From positions 3,858,382 to 3,922,381 of the forward strand of contig NC_068939.1 in NCBI RefSeq assembly GCF_016801865.2: a stretch of 64,000 bases of DNA, given 5' to 3'. A model generated the notes under the pieces. The model saw only the letters and a program-made list of their open reading frames with translations, made no database searches and was not told the origin of the DNA. Within the stretch, counting starts at the first letter, position 1, and the number at the start of each line of letters is the position of its first letter. Shown here one piece after another: positions 44,614 through 56,524 of this stretch. This DNA comes from Culex pipiens pallens (taxonomy: Eukaryota > Arthropoda > Insecta > Diptera > Culicidae). The translations under genes were made by a program, and so were the position numbers.

Positions 44614-46545
44614 GATCAATTCTCTACCAAAACCGGAAATGGATTTTATTTGTATTTTTTGATTTGGCTCAAACTTTGTGGGGGCCTTCCCTATGACCAA
44701 AGAAGCCATTTTGCATCATTAGTTTGTCCATATAAATTTCCATACAAATTTGGCAGCTGTTCATACAAAAATGGTACGTAAATATTCGAAAATCTGTAAC
44801 TTTTGAAGGAATTTTTTGATCAATTTGGTGTCTTCGGCAAAGTTGTAGGTATTGTTAAGGACTATTTAGAAAAAAATAGGTACACGGAAAAAAAAATTTC
44901 CCGATTTTTTTATTAACTTTTTTTTCACAAAAACTCAAATTCCCAAAATACGTATTTTTTGATTTTCGAGATTTTTTGATATGTTTTAGGGGACAAAAAT
45001 CCGCAACTTTTGAGCTATAGAGAAACATGGTCAAAAAATCTGCCGCCGAGTTATGATTTTTTGAAAAACTGGTGATTTTTGGAAAAAATCGAAATTTCAT
45101 ACATAAAATTTTTTGACCACATTTTTTTATGCAAAATTGAATTTGCAATCGAAAAGTACTTTACAGATTTTTTGATAAAGGGCTCCGTTTTCAAGATATA
45201 GCCACCGAAAGTTTGATTTTAGCGAAATATTTGCAGTTTTTCAATTTTTAAAAATAGTGACCATGAGTGAACATTTCTAAAAATATGTTTTTTGAAAAGT
45301 TCAGAAAATTTACAATAAAATTGTATAAGAGACATTGAAGATTGGACCTCTGGTTGCTGAGATACAGCGTCTTAAAGAAAAAGAAACACGAAAATTGAAG
45401 TTTTTTAAGTCTCACCCAAACAGCCCACCATTTTCTAATGACGATATCTCAGCAATTAATGGTCCGATTTTCAATGTTAATACATGAAACATTCGTGAAA
45501 TTTTCCGATCTTTTCGAAAAAAATATTTTGAAAAAAATTAAATCAATACTAGCATTTTTAATGGGCATAATATTCAAAGTTTGGCCCTTTTAAAATGTTA
45601 GTCTTGATTTAAAAATTTTCAAAATATTTTTTTCGAAAAGATCGGAAAATTTTACGAATGTTTCATGTATTAACATTGAAAATCGGACCATTAATTGCTG
45701 AGATATCGTCATTAGAAAATGGTGGGCTGTTTGGGTGAGACTTAGAAAACTTCAATTTTCGTGTTTCTTTTTCTTTAAGACGCTGTATCTCAGCAACCAG
45801 AGGTCCAATCTTCAATGTCTCTTATACAATTTTATTGTAAATTTTCTGAACTTGTCAAAAAACATATTTTTAGAAATGGTCACTCATGGTCACTATTTTT
45901 AAAAATTGAAAAACTGCAAATATTTCGCTAAAATCAAACTTTCGGTGGCTATATCTTGAAAACGGAGCCCTTTATCAAAAAATCTGTAAAGTACTTTTCG
46001 ATTGCAAATTCAATTTTGCATAAAAAAATGTGGTCAAAAAATTTTATGTATGAAATTTCGATTTTTTCCAAAAATCACCAGTTTTTCAAAAAATCATAAC
46101 TCGGCGGCAGATTTTTTGACCATGTTTCTCTATAGCTCAAAAGTTGCGGATTTTTGTCCCCTAAAACATATCAAAAAATCTCGAAAATCAAAAAATACGT
46201 ATTTTGGGAATTTGAGTTTTTGTGAAAAAAAAGTTAATAAAAAAATCGGGAAATTTTTTTTTCCGTGTACCTATTTTTTTCTAAATAGTCCTTAACAATA
46301 CCTACAACTTTGCCGAAGACACCAAATTGATCAAAAAATTCCTTCAAAAGTTACAGATTTTCGAATATTTACGTACCATTTTTGTATGAACAGCTGCCAA
46401 ATTTGTATGGAAATTTATATGGACAAACTAATGATGCAAAATGGCTTCTTTGGTCATAGGGAAGGCCCCCACAAAGCTTGAGCCAAATCAAAAAATACAA
46501 AAAATAAAAATGGTCGAAATCGGCCGGTTTGGTAGAGAATTGCTC
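44614..46545. mobile_element. Foldback element, copy 2 (1.9-kb near-perfect palindrome)
   Basis: Two arms of about 960 bp are almost exact reverse complements about a centre near 45575. An identical 97-codon frame appears at 44855-45148 on the minus strand and 46002-46295 on the plus strand, which is how near the arms are to identity. Its ends, GATCAATTCTCTACC and (complement) GAGCAATTCTCTACC, match the 4293-6058 copy. AAAT adjoins both ends. Such palindromes are unstable in cloning, and the high arm identity suggests recent origin or gene conversion. Confidence 0.85.
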
Positions 46546-47125
46546 AAATGTTTCAATGCTAAAAATCAAACTCAGTGAAATTCAAATCGACTAATATTCT
46601 GATGCAGAAACTAAATCCAATTTCACATTATCCGTATTTTCAGTAACGGATTTTTTAATTTGCTTGAGAAAAAAAACATGCAAAGTAATGTCAAGCCAAT
46701 GTTTGAAAAATATTTTAAAACTTAACGTTATTTTGATGAATTTCACAATTTTCATGAAGAGCCGCTGCAAATATTTGTCAAAGTTTATGTTTGGCTTTTT
46801 CAAACAACTTCTATATTTTAATGGCATTCGACTTGCAATAAACTGAAACAAATTTTAAATAATCAATTAATTATGTAAAAATCATATATTGAAGTAAAAC
46901 AGTACAGTGTTTTTTATGCTTTTATGACAAACAAGACTTCAAAGAACGTCAATTTACTTATTTTTTACCTAAAAATGGTATAATAAAATACTAATATCAA
47001 TTTTAAAAGAAAAAATAAAACAATTCCAAATTTCAAACCAATTAACTCGCTGTAGGATATTATGTAAACATCACCCAAAGTTTCAGCACCCTCTAGTGGG
47101 AGGCATTTTTGACGTTTGATCGCCT

Positions 47126-47296
47126 CCCAGTCAACTCATTCGGAATTCTGAAACGGAATTCAATTCGAATCGTTTACGTATTCCGTTTCAAATGCAACAA
47201 TCGGTACGTATACGGAATCTATTGTTGCGTTTGAAATGGAATACGTAAACGATTCGAATTGAATTCCGTTTCAGAATTCCGATTAAGTTGACTGGG
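47126..47296. mobile_element. 171-bp MITE with 75-bp inverted arms
   Basis: The left CCCAGTCAACTCATTCGGAA and the complement of the right, CCCAGTCAACTTAATCGGAA, continue as near-perfect inverted arms around a 19-base spacer. Both arms contain AATTCGAATCGTTTACGTAT. Confidence 0.85.
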
Positions 47297-47555
47297 CTAA
47301 AGCTATTTTCAATAAAAATTATACGTGAAATTCACACTATCCAGATTTGTACAAAAAAATTAAAAAAAACAGCATAATTTTTGAAAGAGCTATCGAATGA
47401 GCTATTTATAATTAATTTAGTTTAGAACCGTAGAGATGAATACTTGAATTTAAATAAATGTTTTTTTATCGTAGTGAAAAGTAATTAAGTAATTAATGTA
47501 ATTAATCATTTTGCATCAGTAATTTGAATAATTAATTGGCAGACTGGCAAGTAAT

Positions 47556-49181
47556 AAACGCTTCTGGAAACCCTTGGAATGGCCAAGACCGGATATTGCT
47601 CTGACCATCGGGAGGCACCTCAACAGCAACAGGTCGATCGCCTCAGGAGAGGGGAATTTCCCCCAAACTTTGTTAATTTCATCAAACGACCTGCTGCTGC
47701 TGCTTGCATATGGTATGGTTTGGAGTTTGGTGCGTTGGCGGAGAGTCTACCGAATTGAAGTTTAAAGTCCGCGGGTTCAGTGTTGGCTCATGTGAAACAG
47801 AGCGTGGTTCCCCTCTTTTTGGATCAGTCAACTGTGGTACCACCGCGGACCATGTGGAGAGCGAGTAGAGTCATATAGTCGTTGTCGTCGTCATGGCCAG
47901 CAAAGGTCGGTGAGCTCTCTTTTGCTGAGGTTGCTGAGGCTGGTGCGATTTTTGCGCACCGGTTGTTACTGAAATTTATCACCTGTGTGAGCGGCGGCGG
48001 CGGCGTCGTTTGGACCTAGGGTTCGCCGAGGCCGGCCAATGTAATGGACGACGAATTGTTGGATATGGAACTGGGCCGAAATTTAAATGCAAATTTCCGC
48101 GTAGACATTGAATTTTGTACTTTAGGCCATGTTTACATTGGAGTTTGCATAAATTAGTGCTAGTTTTATGACTAATTAGAGGAAATTAATCCAAAATTAA
48201 AACTTATTATAGCAAGCAGTGGCAGTACGTACAACATTCCTGTTTTTCATAAGCAGATTAGGTCAGTAATTTTGAAGAAAGATAAACCTACTTAAGAAGT
48301 GCATTCCCAGCAAACAGCTGAGTTTCTTACTAATCAATTTACGGTAAATATGGGTAAAATGCGTCACGCTTGGATTAGGAGGTCGACTGCTGAGCGAAAA
48401 AAAAACGAGAAAAAAGGTAATAGGGCATGCATAACTGGATTATCTAGCACTACATGTCTATTTAGTGAGGCTTCGTTTGGCGATGGTTGCGTGCAACAGT
48501 TGCTGTAACCTCTCTATCCCATTCCACCGCCAGTGTAGTTGTGTAGACTAACTAACTAGTACACGTAAACCGTTCTATCTGGTAGATGTTCGTACATGCA
48601 AAGTAGAGTGCTGTTTACCTGCGTTATCTTGATCAATTTTGAGACTGATCTCCAACGGGGCAACGGGATGCGCCTCTGTGATCCAAATAGATTCAATGAG
48701 ACGAGAGGAATGCAAAAATCTTGTTTGAAATGCCTTGTAGAGTAAAAAACGCTTGAATGGTTTTACTCGAGAGTCTAGGATTTATGTAAGTCGAAAGTCA
48801 TTAATCAGAAAATTATGTTGCGGGAAGGTTTCTTGAAAGTTTACACAATTTGAGTTCTTCGTAGGTGCTAAATAAATGAGAGTTGAGAAAATATTTAAAA
48901 ATAGCAAAAACAATATTAATTTTTTAATACAGTATTGATCACATAAATCTTTATTTTTTAATACAGTATTGATCTTAAAAAAATGCAAGGATATGTTTTA
49001 TGAAACAGTATTTTTTGAAATTTGTTTAACAATATTTTCAATTTTCCAAAATATCCAGCATTTTTTCAAATATTCATCTCCATTCTTTCATTCCATTCGT
49101 TATTCATTAAAAGGAACAACTCGTCTCTTTGTATTCACTGTAATGCATTCTGCTAAAACGCTCAACCAAACCACAACTGTA
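47556..49181. other. Low-repeat intronic island
   Basis: GC-balanced to about 48620, with a GGC run near 47991-48006. After that it is AT-rich, with a small direct repeat TTTTTAATACAGTATTGATC at 48918-48937 and 48955-48974. No gene recognised. Confidence 0.4.
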
Positions 49182-49300
49182 GGGGAAAGTGGGGCAAGTG
49201 TAACAAGCTAAGTAAATGCTCGTTAAAACCTATTAAAAACGTTAAAAAATCTGTTGGATTTTTTTATAATCATCTTATTCCAAGTCTTGACTAAGACTTT

Positions 49301-50867
49301 TAGCATTAGCATTAGCATTTGGAGGACGCCCCACCACCGGAAGGCTCCACAACGCTTATCCCACTGTTTGGTCTGGTTGTGTTAGACCCTCATCCGGAAC
49401 AATAATCCAACACGGGAGATACCATGTCTTCATCTTTTGATGAGTGTGTAATACAGCCCAGGGCATAAGGGGGTCCACGCCGGGTCCAAGCTATCCTCAG
49501 GGAAATGAAGGAATGTTAGTAAACACCTATCTAAAGTGCGCAGGGACCCCTACGTCACCTTAGTGGTATAGATGTTTGTAGGGAGGTTTTGGACTCAATG
49601 TTAGTAGAAAGGTAGGACCCTAGGATATACCCCGAAAGGTATTGCGGGTTGATAAAAAGTGGTTTAACTTCTGAGATATTAAACTCATACAGCCGGCTGT
49701 ATTGAGTAATGTGGATGATTTAGGTATTTCTAATTTATATGTTTATAATAATAGATTATTATACTCAGTCAGCCCGCTGTACTGAGGAAAATAAAGATTT
49801 AGGTACGCTTTAATTATTATGTAGGTTTTAAACTCATACAGCCGGCTGTATGGAGTAAATATTAAGAGTAAATTTTGGTGTTGAATTAAAATCGATTCAT
49901 TCTTAGACAGCCGGCTGTGGAAAGACTGAATCGCAGGGATAATAAACTGGGTATTCATTATTTTTAATAATATTCACGTATTTGTATTTTTCTTAAATAT
50001 CTCTTAGCTAACATTTAAACGAGTACAGGCAAAAAACAAAACAAACAAAAACGGAGTAAACCAACGACGATAACGGTAACGGGGAAATCTTTTGCAGCAA
50101 CCGCGACGTGAAATGAACTAAAAACATAAATCATAAAAATGCAAAAGACGCGGCGTAGTTCTTTTTCAAAATACTAAAACTTTTTGCTTGGAACAAACTC
50201 ACCGGGATTCTGTGAATAAGGCATCACTGCACTTATTTAGTTCCGCCACCGACCACCGTCGAGCTTAGTGGCGTGGCAGTTGCCACACTGACTTAAAGCA
50301 CTCAGCCCCGATGAGCAGTCACCCCTCATCGCACTGTCAACTCACCTGACTTTTCTTACCCATACTCAATCCTTCAAACACCCGCGGTCATCAAAAACAA
50401 AGGCTGAATGAGACCCTTGCTACGGAAAAGGCACTTTTTCACAAATTCCCCCCAAAACTTCACTTTTCATTTGCAACCACCAATACGAAACTAAAAACTC
50501 TTCATCCCTTTATCAATCCTCCATCTTCTGTCCCAGTTCAGCACCACCCGCTTGCATGCAAGCTTCCATGCAATGTGGGAACCAACACACACACACCCTC
50601 GAGGCACAAGGGCTTTTCTGAAACTGTCAACAACCGAGTGAGCGTGTCTCTCTCCCCGCACCTTCCAAGAAAAAACAAAACTAATTTTAAACACTTTTTC
50701 TTCACGAAAATCACCGAACTTCACCATTCCCGACGAATCCACTTTACGGCCGATCGATTCTAACACATTTTAGCAGAAAAATTGATGATTTTCAGCCAAA
50801 AAAGCGTATTTAAATTTCACTACCGAGGAAGCGCGTCTGGTTAACTTGGCCGCGTTGCCAGCTCTCC
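49301..50867 (-). mobile_element. 1.57-kb retroposon with (AATGCT)n tail and 22-bp duplication
   Basis: An identical 22-bp direct repeat lies at 49279-49300 and 50868-50889. On the minus strand it starts at 50867 and ends at 49301 in repeated AATGCT. The last 350 bp match the tail of the SINE at 25027-25803. The rest is unrelated to that SINE and has no open reading frame of reverse transcriptase size. The minus strand has two donor-like sites, CAG|GTGAGTTGAC (about 50347) and CCCG|GTGAGTTTG (about 50203), so it may contain unspliced 5' sequence captured from a host gene. Confidence 0.75.
49684..49925. repeat. Array of four palindromic ACAGCCGGCTGT sites
   Basis: The core palindrome ACAGCCGGCTGT is exact at 49689, 49838 and 49907, and has one to two changes at 49769. 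The first three are extended by partly symmetric CTCAT…ATGAG-like flanks. Spacing is 80, 69 and 69 bp. They lie inside the retroposon, in otherwise AT-rich DNA. Confidence 0.85.
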
Positions 50868-51678
50868 TCCAAGTCTTGACTAAGACTTTGATAGAAAAAG
50901 TTTTTAAAAAATCCAGTTTTTTATAACAAAAAATCGATTTTAAAATGTTTGATTTTCCGTACGTTCTACTCAACTAGTGGGGCAAAACGCAACGCAAAAC
51001 AATTGTACTGTTATCACTCAAATACATCAGATTAGAATGTATTTGAAAGGTATTTTTCATTTTAAGATTAAATAATAATATTTTACTAAATATTTGATCG
51101 TTTTTGCGAAAAAAAAATATTACTTATATGATAAGTAGTAAATTTTCATAATATCGATATATTTTGTATGGACATTTTTTTTAACAATTGTTTATCAGTT
51201 TTTAAGTACTTTTATGTATTTATTTCCCAATAAAATATGTTTTTGCAGCAATTCGTATTTTTTTCCATACTAAAAATCCATATGATACACTTGCCCCACC
51301 TGAACAAGATTTTTGAAAAGCTCTCAACAAAAATAACTAAAAGTTAAATCATACTGTATAATAGGTGCAAGTAATTGGTAGGGACACTACTAATCTAGGA
51401 AAAAAAGAATTTTGATAAAATGAGCCTTAAAACAAATCCTAAGCCTTATTTTGTACATTCCAAATATTATAAGAAAACAAAGGTTTTGAAAAAAAACCTA
51501 ATTAAATCTTATGCCCCGTGGCGTTTACGTCGTTTTGGCAGTTATGTGGTAGTAGAATCAGTTAATTGCATTGCTAGCAACAATTCCTCATACTGGAAAT
51601 AATCAAAATTGTAAAAATTAAGGCCGTACGAGCGATTGTTCCTCTTGCCCCATATGGTCGTCTTGCCCCACCTTCCCC

Positions 51679-51924
51679 TACTAGTATAAAATGCATTTCA
51701 AAACACTTTTTCCATGTAAATGTTGAAACTATGGCTTGTTATTTCAATATTTATATTTTTTTATTTTTTGTCCCCTCCTCGACCCTGGCCAGAGCCTAGG
51801 GACAAAAACTTTGAAAAATATTTGCATCGGCCTAATACGCGTATTTGCTTCGCTTGGAGACGGTGATTTTAGCGTGTTGCAGACTGGATTTCGTCATGTA
51901 TATCTGACGATTTACCAAAACAGG
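51679..51924. repeat. Older repeat that received the next retroposon
   Basis: Contains TTTTTGTCCCCTCCTCGACC and an inverted TAGGGACAAAAAC, plus the left copy of the 26-bp duplication (51899-51924). The same repeat resumes at 52979. Confidence 0.45.
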
Positions 51925-52952
51925 GAGTCGTGTGGTGTTCGTGGGGGAGATCAGTTGGCGAATCGACGCGCGAGAATCCGCGGCAAAGTAGTGAAGTTTC
52001 TTGAATTTATTGATAGAAGGCTTCGCGTCGTCGTGTATATATTGTCTTTCTGTTTTTGAGCCGGTTGTTTTCGGTCCGGACTGGGTAAATTCGTTGTTAA
52101 GTTGGTTGTAAAGAAGTCGTGCGCGAAGAACTTCATGAAATCGATTGAAACAATTCGGTGTATCAGCACTATTTGAGGTTTGCATGATAACGAATAATAC
52201 GTTACTAAAAATTTCATTTTGTTTTGAAAGCCCTTCCCATAGCATCGATGCTCGGATGGCACGCCGACGGTAATAACTAAAAAATACGGGATTGAGAATA
52301 TAATTAAGTCCTTTTCAAAGCGTCGAAGCTCGGAAAGCAACGATTATGTTTCACTTTCTGGTCATATCATCTACCAATAGTAAATCCGGATCTATTTTAA
52401 ATTGTACGTTACCGAATAATGCGTTAATACAAATTTCATTACGTTTTGAAAGTCCATCCCAAAGCATCGTTGCTCGGATGGCACGGCGGCGGTTTGAAGT
52501 AAAAAATACGCGAATGATAAGTCCTTCTCATAGCGCCGTAGCTCAGAAGGCAACGATTATGGTTCACATTCTGGTCATATCGTCTACCAAGATGAATCCT
52601 GACCTTCCCTTTCCTTCTCCTACTAACACAATTCCCCCACTTCCCGTGATGCTTGAAGGAGATGCTGTGGATTCAACGGTCTCATGCGGTGTCAACAGGT
52701 ATAGAGCGACAAACTCTGTGTCTGATGAGTCTGCAACTTCAACTATCGGACTAACATTCCTACCTTTGTTGAACTGCATCTCCTTGGGGGGGCGCCGGTA
52801 TTGACTTAAAGCAGAGATCTTCAGGGGTTATACAGTGAGGATGATTAGCTCCCACTACTCATCTGTTGGTTCATTGTGTAACTTCAGCTGATCCGTCAAT
52901 AACGGAGTAGCAGCTCATTGGCAGTCAACCATGCTCATGCTCATGCTCATGC
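51925..52952 (+). mobile_element. 1.03-kb retroposon with (CATGCT)n tail and 26-bp duplication
   Basis: A perfect 26-bp direct repeat flanks it (51899-51924 and 52953-52978), and the 3' end is repeated CATGCT (52929-52952). The frames at 51736-52059 and 52346-52804 have no recognisable domain. The 3' third (52600-52930) is compositionally gene-like and may derive from a LINE 3' end. No reverse transcriptase is present, so it is non-autonomous or 5'-truncated. Confidence 0.8.
52191..52590 (+). repeat. Two direct repeats of about 180 bp inside the retroposon
   Basis: Unit 1 (52191-52377) and unit 2 (52413-52590) share, in order, CGAATAAT.CGTTA, TTTTGAAAG, GCTCGGATGGCACG, AAGTCCTT, CGATTATG.TTCAC and CTGGTCATATC. 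Each unit also has a pol III box-like pair (TAGCTCAGAAGG and GGTTCACATTC in unit 2), but the spacing between them is too short for a tRNA. Confidence 0.78.
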
Positions 52953-55557
52953 TATATCTGACGATTTACCAAAACAGGTTGCCTAGGAGTTGATAATTGG
53001 GAATAAAACCAATTCAACCTGAATCGACCTGAATGACAGCGGTCCATTGCCAGCCGTTCCCATCTCCACCGCGCACCAGGGACAAGGAAAAGGATTTGGA
53101 AGACGGGTCGTGTTGATGCTCCATTTTTTTTAATGGGGCATGGGAAAATCTCCATGGTGTCACCAAATAAGTTTCGCTTGGAGTTGAACGGGTTTTGGGA
53201 AGGTATAAGGTCTAGGATACGCTCTAAGTAAGCATAATGTGTTTATGGGGTACAAAATAGGGTTGTTATGTGGTGTACTTCATCTGGGGCAAATTGGGAC
53301 AGCTTTTTTAGCTAGGTTCTTGCACTTTATTTTTCAAATAATTTCAGTTAGAACAAATACAGATCAACTAAATAAGTTTAGATTGGATTTAGATTTCCTA
53401 AATTTAAGCTTTTAAATGAATTAAATACAACTGTCCCTATTCAGACTGTAGTCTTGATTTATCCCAGTTGACGGTACTTAAGAAAAATATGTCAAAATCT
53501 ATAAAAGAAAAGGTACAAAGGTTTGGATTACTTATTTCCATAGAAAGATAAATAACATCATTATTCAATATCATGTGGGGCTCGTAGCTTGCCTCCCTCA
53601 AATTATCGAAAATTACTCGAGATGATAGCGAAATTATCAGCTTCCCCATAACTTGGCCAATTATCTGTTACCCGAGGCCAAAAGTGGTTTTGAGTCGTCA
53701 CCAGTCAGAGCATCGACGTCATTACGTGACTCAAGTCAATGCACCTCCCTTTCTCTCTTCTTCTCCGAGGTGTCGGTGGAATCTGCGCATTCACCACCGG
53801 AGGAGTCCACGCGCCGAGCTCTTAATCTTCCTCCCAGCAGTCAGATGCCAGTCTGTCAGTCGGTGCCGCAAAAGTAAACCAAATTGAGCTTCTTCCTCTT
53901 CTTCTTCTGACGATCGATGGCTGGCGGTGGTGAGAGGTCTGTTAATAATGATAATAATCAACCGAAAATTGAGGTTACCCCGTCAATGCAAAACCAATTC
54001 CGACTGCGGAAAACATGTGCTCCCTGTCTCCACCTCCTCCTCCCCGACGATGCCGGAATGAGACCCGCCGGAATCGGTTTAACCGATATTTCCTTTCTCT
54101 TTGCAAACAAACTCGGCTCGGGCTGAGGAGAATGAACGAAGAAGAAGAAGCAACTCTTGCGGGCTGCTCCAAGTGGCACTTGTTGCCACGGGCTGACTTG
54201 GTTTGCTTTGCATCGACTTAATATGGATCAGTGCTACCAATTCGGCACGGCGCGCTGCTGATGTTTGCTAGCTGGGAATTGCTAATTGAGTTTTTGATAC
54301 GGTGGAGTCGGGCTTGGCCGTGTCGGGGCGAACTCTATCTGGCTTTTAGGCGGGATTAGGAAAAATGTGAGAATCGTAGTTGAAAAACTCATTCTTTCTG
54401 TAACAGTTTAGCTGTTATAAGGTTGTCCCTTTTAAAATTTATTTCGTGCTTCACTGTAAAAAAAAAAGATTATATTTGGAGCGTTAAAAATGTGATGGTT
54501 GGTGTTACATGAATTACATAACAAAAAGGTAGTATCCAACCATCAAATTTATAACTTCCAATTTGTTTTAACTGTGTTCATGAAATCATGTCGTAAAGAT
54601 CAGAATTTTATGGCCGTTCTATGGCTTAAAAAACGTAATACACAATGAAATATCATAAGGCTTATACAAATTATAAGCCCAAGTTTCAACATTCTAACGC
54701 AAATCCTAAATTTGCAAAATATTAATAAATTTAAAATTATTTAAAATATTTTATTCCTAAAGTTTTATTTATTTTTCCGATCTGTGGTCCCAAAATAAAA
54801 AAAACTGCAAAAAGTCCGTAAGCGCCATATTTAATTAAAAATACCAAAAATACACATTACACAATGTATTTTAAATAGTTTACAATCAATTTAACAATTT
54901 CACCAATTTGATTTGAAATCATTAGGGGAAATTCTCGTATGTTTGGCAGGTTAAGCTCCTAACTCCATCCAATTTGCTGATTTTCACTATTCAAACAACT
55001 AATTTTGCAAAACTTTTTATAGAAACTTGCTTGCTCACTTCTTATTGAGTTGTTTATCATTCGATTTCAGTTGAAAACGCTTTTAATTAGCTTTAATTGA
55101 ATGTCAAAGTTCTGACCTGCCAACATTAGAGGCACGCTGGAATTAGATGCTGTTCCCCTAGTTTCCTGAATTTCTAAAAATTGACGGAATTTTTTTTTCG
55201 GAAAAAAACATTTAGCTTTTTTGTACATCTGATTTTCAAAAAAATTCAAAATATTTTTTAAATAAGCATAAACTTGCTAAATGTTATTACCAACACAGAA
55301 AAATGCATTTTGATTGATGATTTGATTTGACTTGTAGTTCCATTACAAATTTGAAGCTATTTGAAACTGTTTTGCCTCCAGATTTTTTAGGCAAATTTTG
55401 TAATTTTTATTTCAAGTCTTTATCTCTCGACGAAAAATTAAAATTTTCATTGAAATACTTTTAAAAGTTATATTTTTAAATCGAAAATTGAGTGCTATTT
55501 GGGTGACAACCAAAAATACTTATTTTTTCCTGTTTTTTTGTGATTGTATTTCAGCAA
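52953..55557. other. Intronic DNA with repeat remnants and a low-repeat island
   Basis: From 52979 to 53560 it is older repeat sequence, including a GGGGCAAATTGGGACAGC block. From 53650 to 54370 it is GC-balanced low-repeat DNA with chance frames on both strands. From 54400 on it is AT-rich. Confidence 0.4.
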
Positions 55558-55640
55558 AGCTAACTGGCTTAAGGGTAGAGTACCTACCTCGCTAGAGACG
55601 TGGATGGTACGGGTTCGAATCCCGTCTGTGATCATGGTGA
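55558..55640 (+). repeat. tRNA-like sequence (SINE head)
   Basis: A-box-like TGGCTTAAGGGTAGAGT and a perfect B box GGTTCGAATCCC at about 55612-55623, followed by T-rich sequence. The acceptor ends do not pair convincingly, so it is not a functional tRNA gene. Confidence 0.62.
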
Positions 55641-56524
55641 TTTTTTTTTCGCTTCTTAACCACTTGATACTACCAGTTGTCGTTTATCTTCGAATGTCGT
55701 CTTCCAAGAAAAAAAATATTTTCAGGTTTGGGCACTTCTAGCAGAAAAAGAAAAATTGCATTTTTTCCAAAATCTAACCTTGGTTGGATTTATCTCGAAA
55801 TGATTTCAAATCTGATTTTGCATCCTGAAAATTAAGTGAAATTTTAGGCAAATAAAAAAATACATTAAAAAAATCAAAAGATAAGGTTTTTGGTAGAGTT
55901 GCTCAAAATGCTTAATGTTGTTCTACGGTTTGGAATATATATTAGAATCCATGAAAATATTTTTTCCGTGGTCTGATAACTATTTGCGCGTATTTTTATT
56001 TAAATTTTCTAAAAAGTATTGTTATTAAAATTATTTATTTAATTTATGCGAAGATTTTTTCTAAATAAATAAATCTACTTTATTTACTTTTCTATGAATA
56101 GTTTTAATCAAAGATTTCAATTTCTCTGGAACCACCAAATTTATCAAAAAATTACTCAGTGTTTTAGCTTATTAGGGCATTAGAAATATTTGAGTAAACT
56201 TCATCCTTAATTCCAATATTCATACAAATTGTGAAATGTTACTAATGTTTTACTGTTGTCTTTTAATGCTTAAAATTGCTACATTTTTTTATATTTTTTG
56301 TGTGTTCAAATTCAAAGATTTGTTATCAACTTTATGATAATGTTTTAGATTATGCTTTTGATTATCCTTAGTCAAATCAGACATATTTTAAATTCGTGCA
56401 AAAATCAGCACAACATTCATGTACCACAACTGTTCACACCAAATCAACGTGACTACAATTACCTTACATGCGTTCCGTCCACCCTCGATGCGAAACGAAA
56501 ACAACAACAAGGAAAACGTGTTGC
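55641..56524. other. AT-rich intronic DNA
   Basis: No gene, defined repeat or signal seen. Confidence 0.4.

Larger units (their letters stand above)
44069..47539. mobile_element. 3.5-kb composite insertion with 16-bp flanking repeat
   Basis: CAGACTGGCAAGTAAT occurs in the same orientation at 44053-44068 and 47540-47555, which looks like a target duplication. Both internal edges are rich in GTAATTA/TAATTAC motifs (44070-44190 and 47480-47538). Inside are the 1.9-kb foldback palindrome and a 171-bp MITE. No reverse transcriptase or transposase frame was found. The class is unclear. Confidence 0.6.
49182..51678. mobile_element. TA-flanked element with 'GGGGAAAGTGGGGCAAG' ends, split by a retroposon
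   Basis: The left end GGGGAAAGTGGGGCAAGTG and the complement of the right end, GGGGAAGGTGGGGCAAGACG, are inverted repeats flanked by TA. Its right half (about 51325-51565) recurs in inverted orientation at 62210-62475. Subtracting the retroposon at 49301-50867 and one duplication copy leaves about 0.9 kb. Non-coding. Confidence 0.75.

Noticed and set aside
44855..46295. Two identical 97-codon proteins on opposite strands
   Set aside because: They are the two arms of a palindrome. The sequence is Lys/Phe-rich AT DNA without domain or codon bias.
51736..52804. Frames of 107, 137, 129 and 152 codons on both strands
   Set aside because: They overlap each other and cross retroposon boundaries or its internal direct repeats. 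No reverse transcriptase, endonuclease or Gag-like motif is visible.
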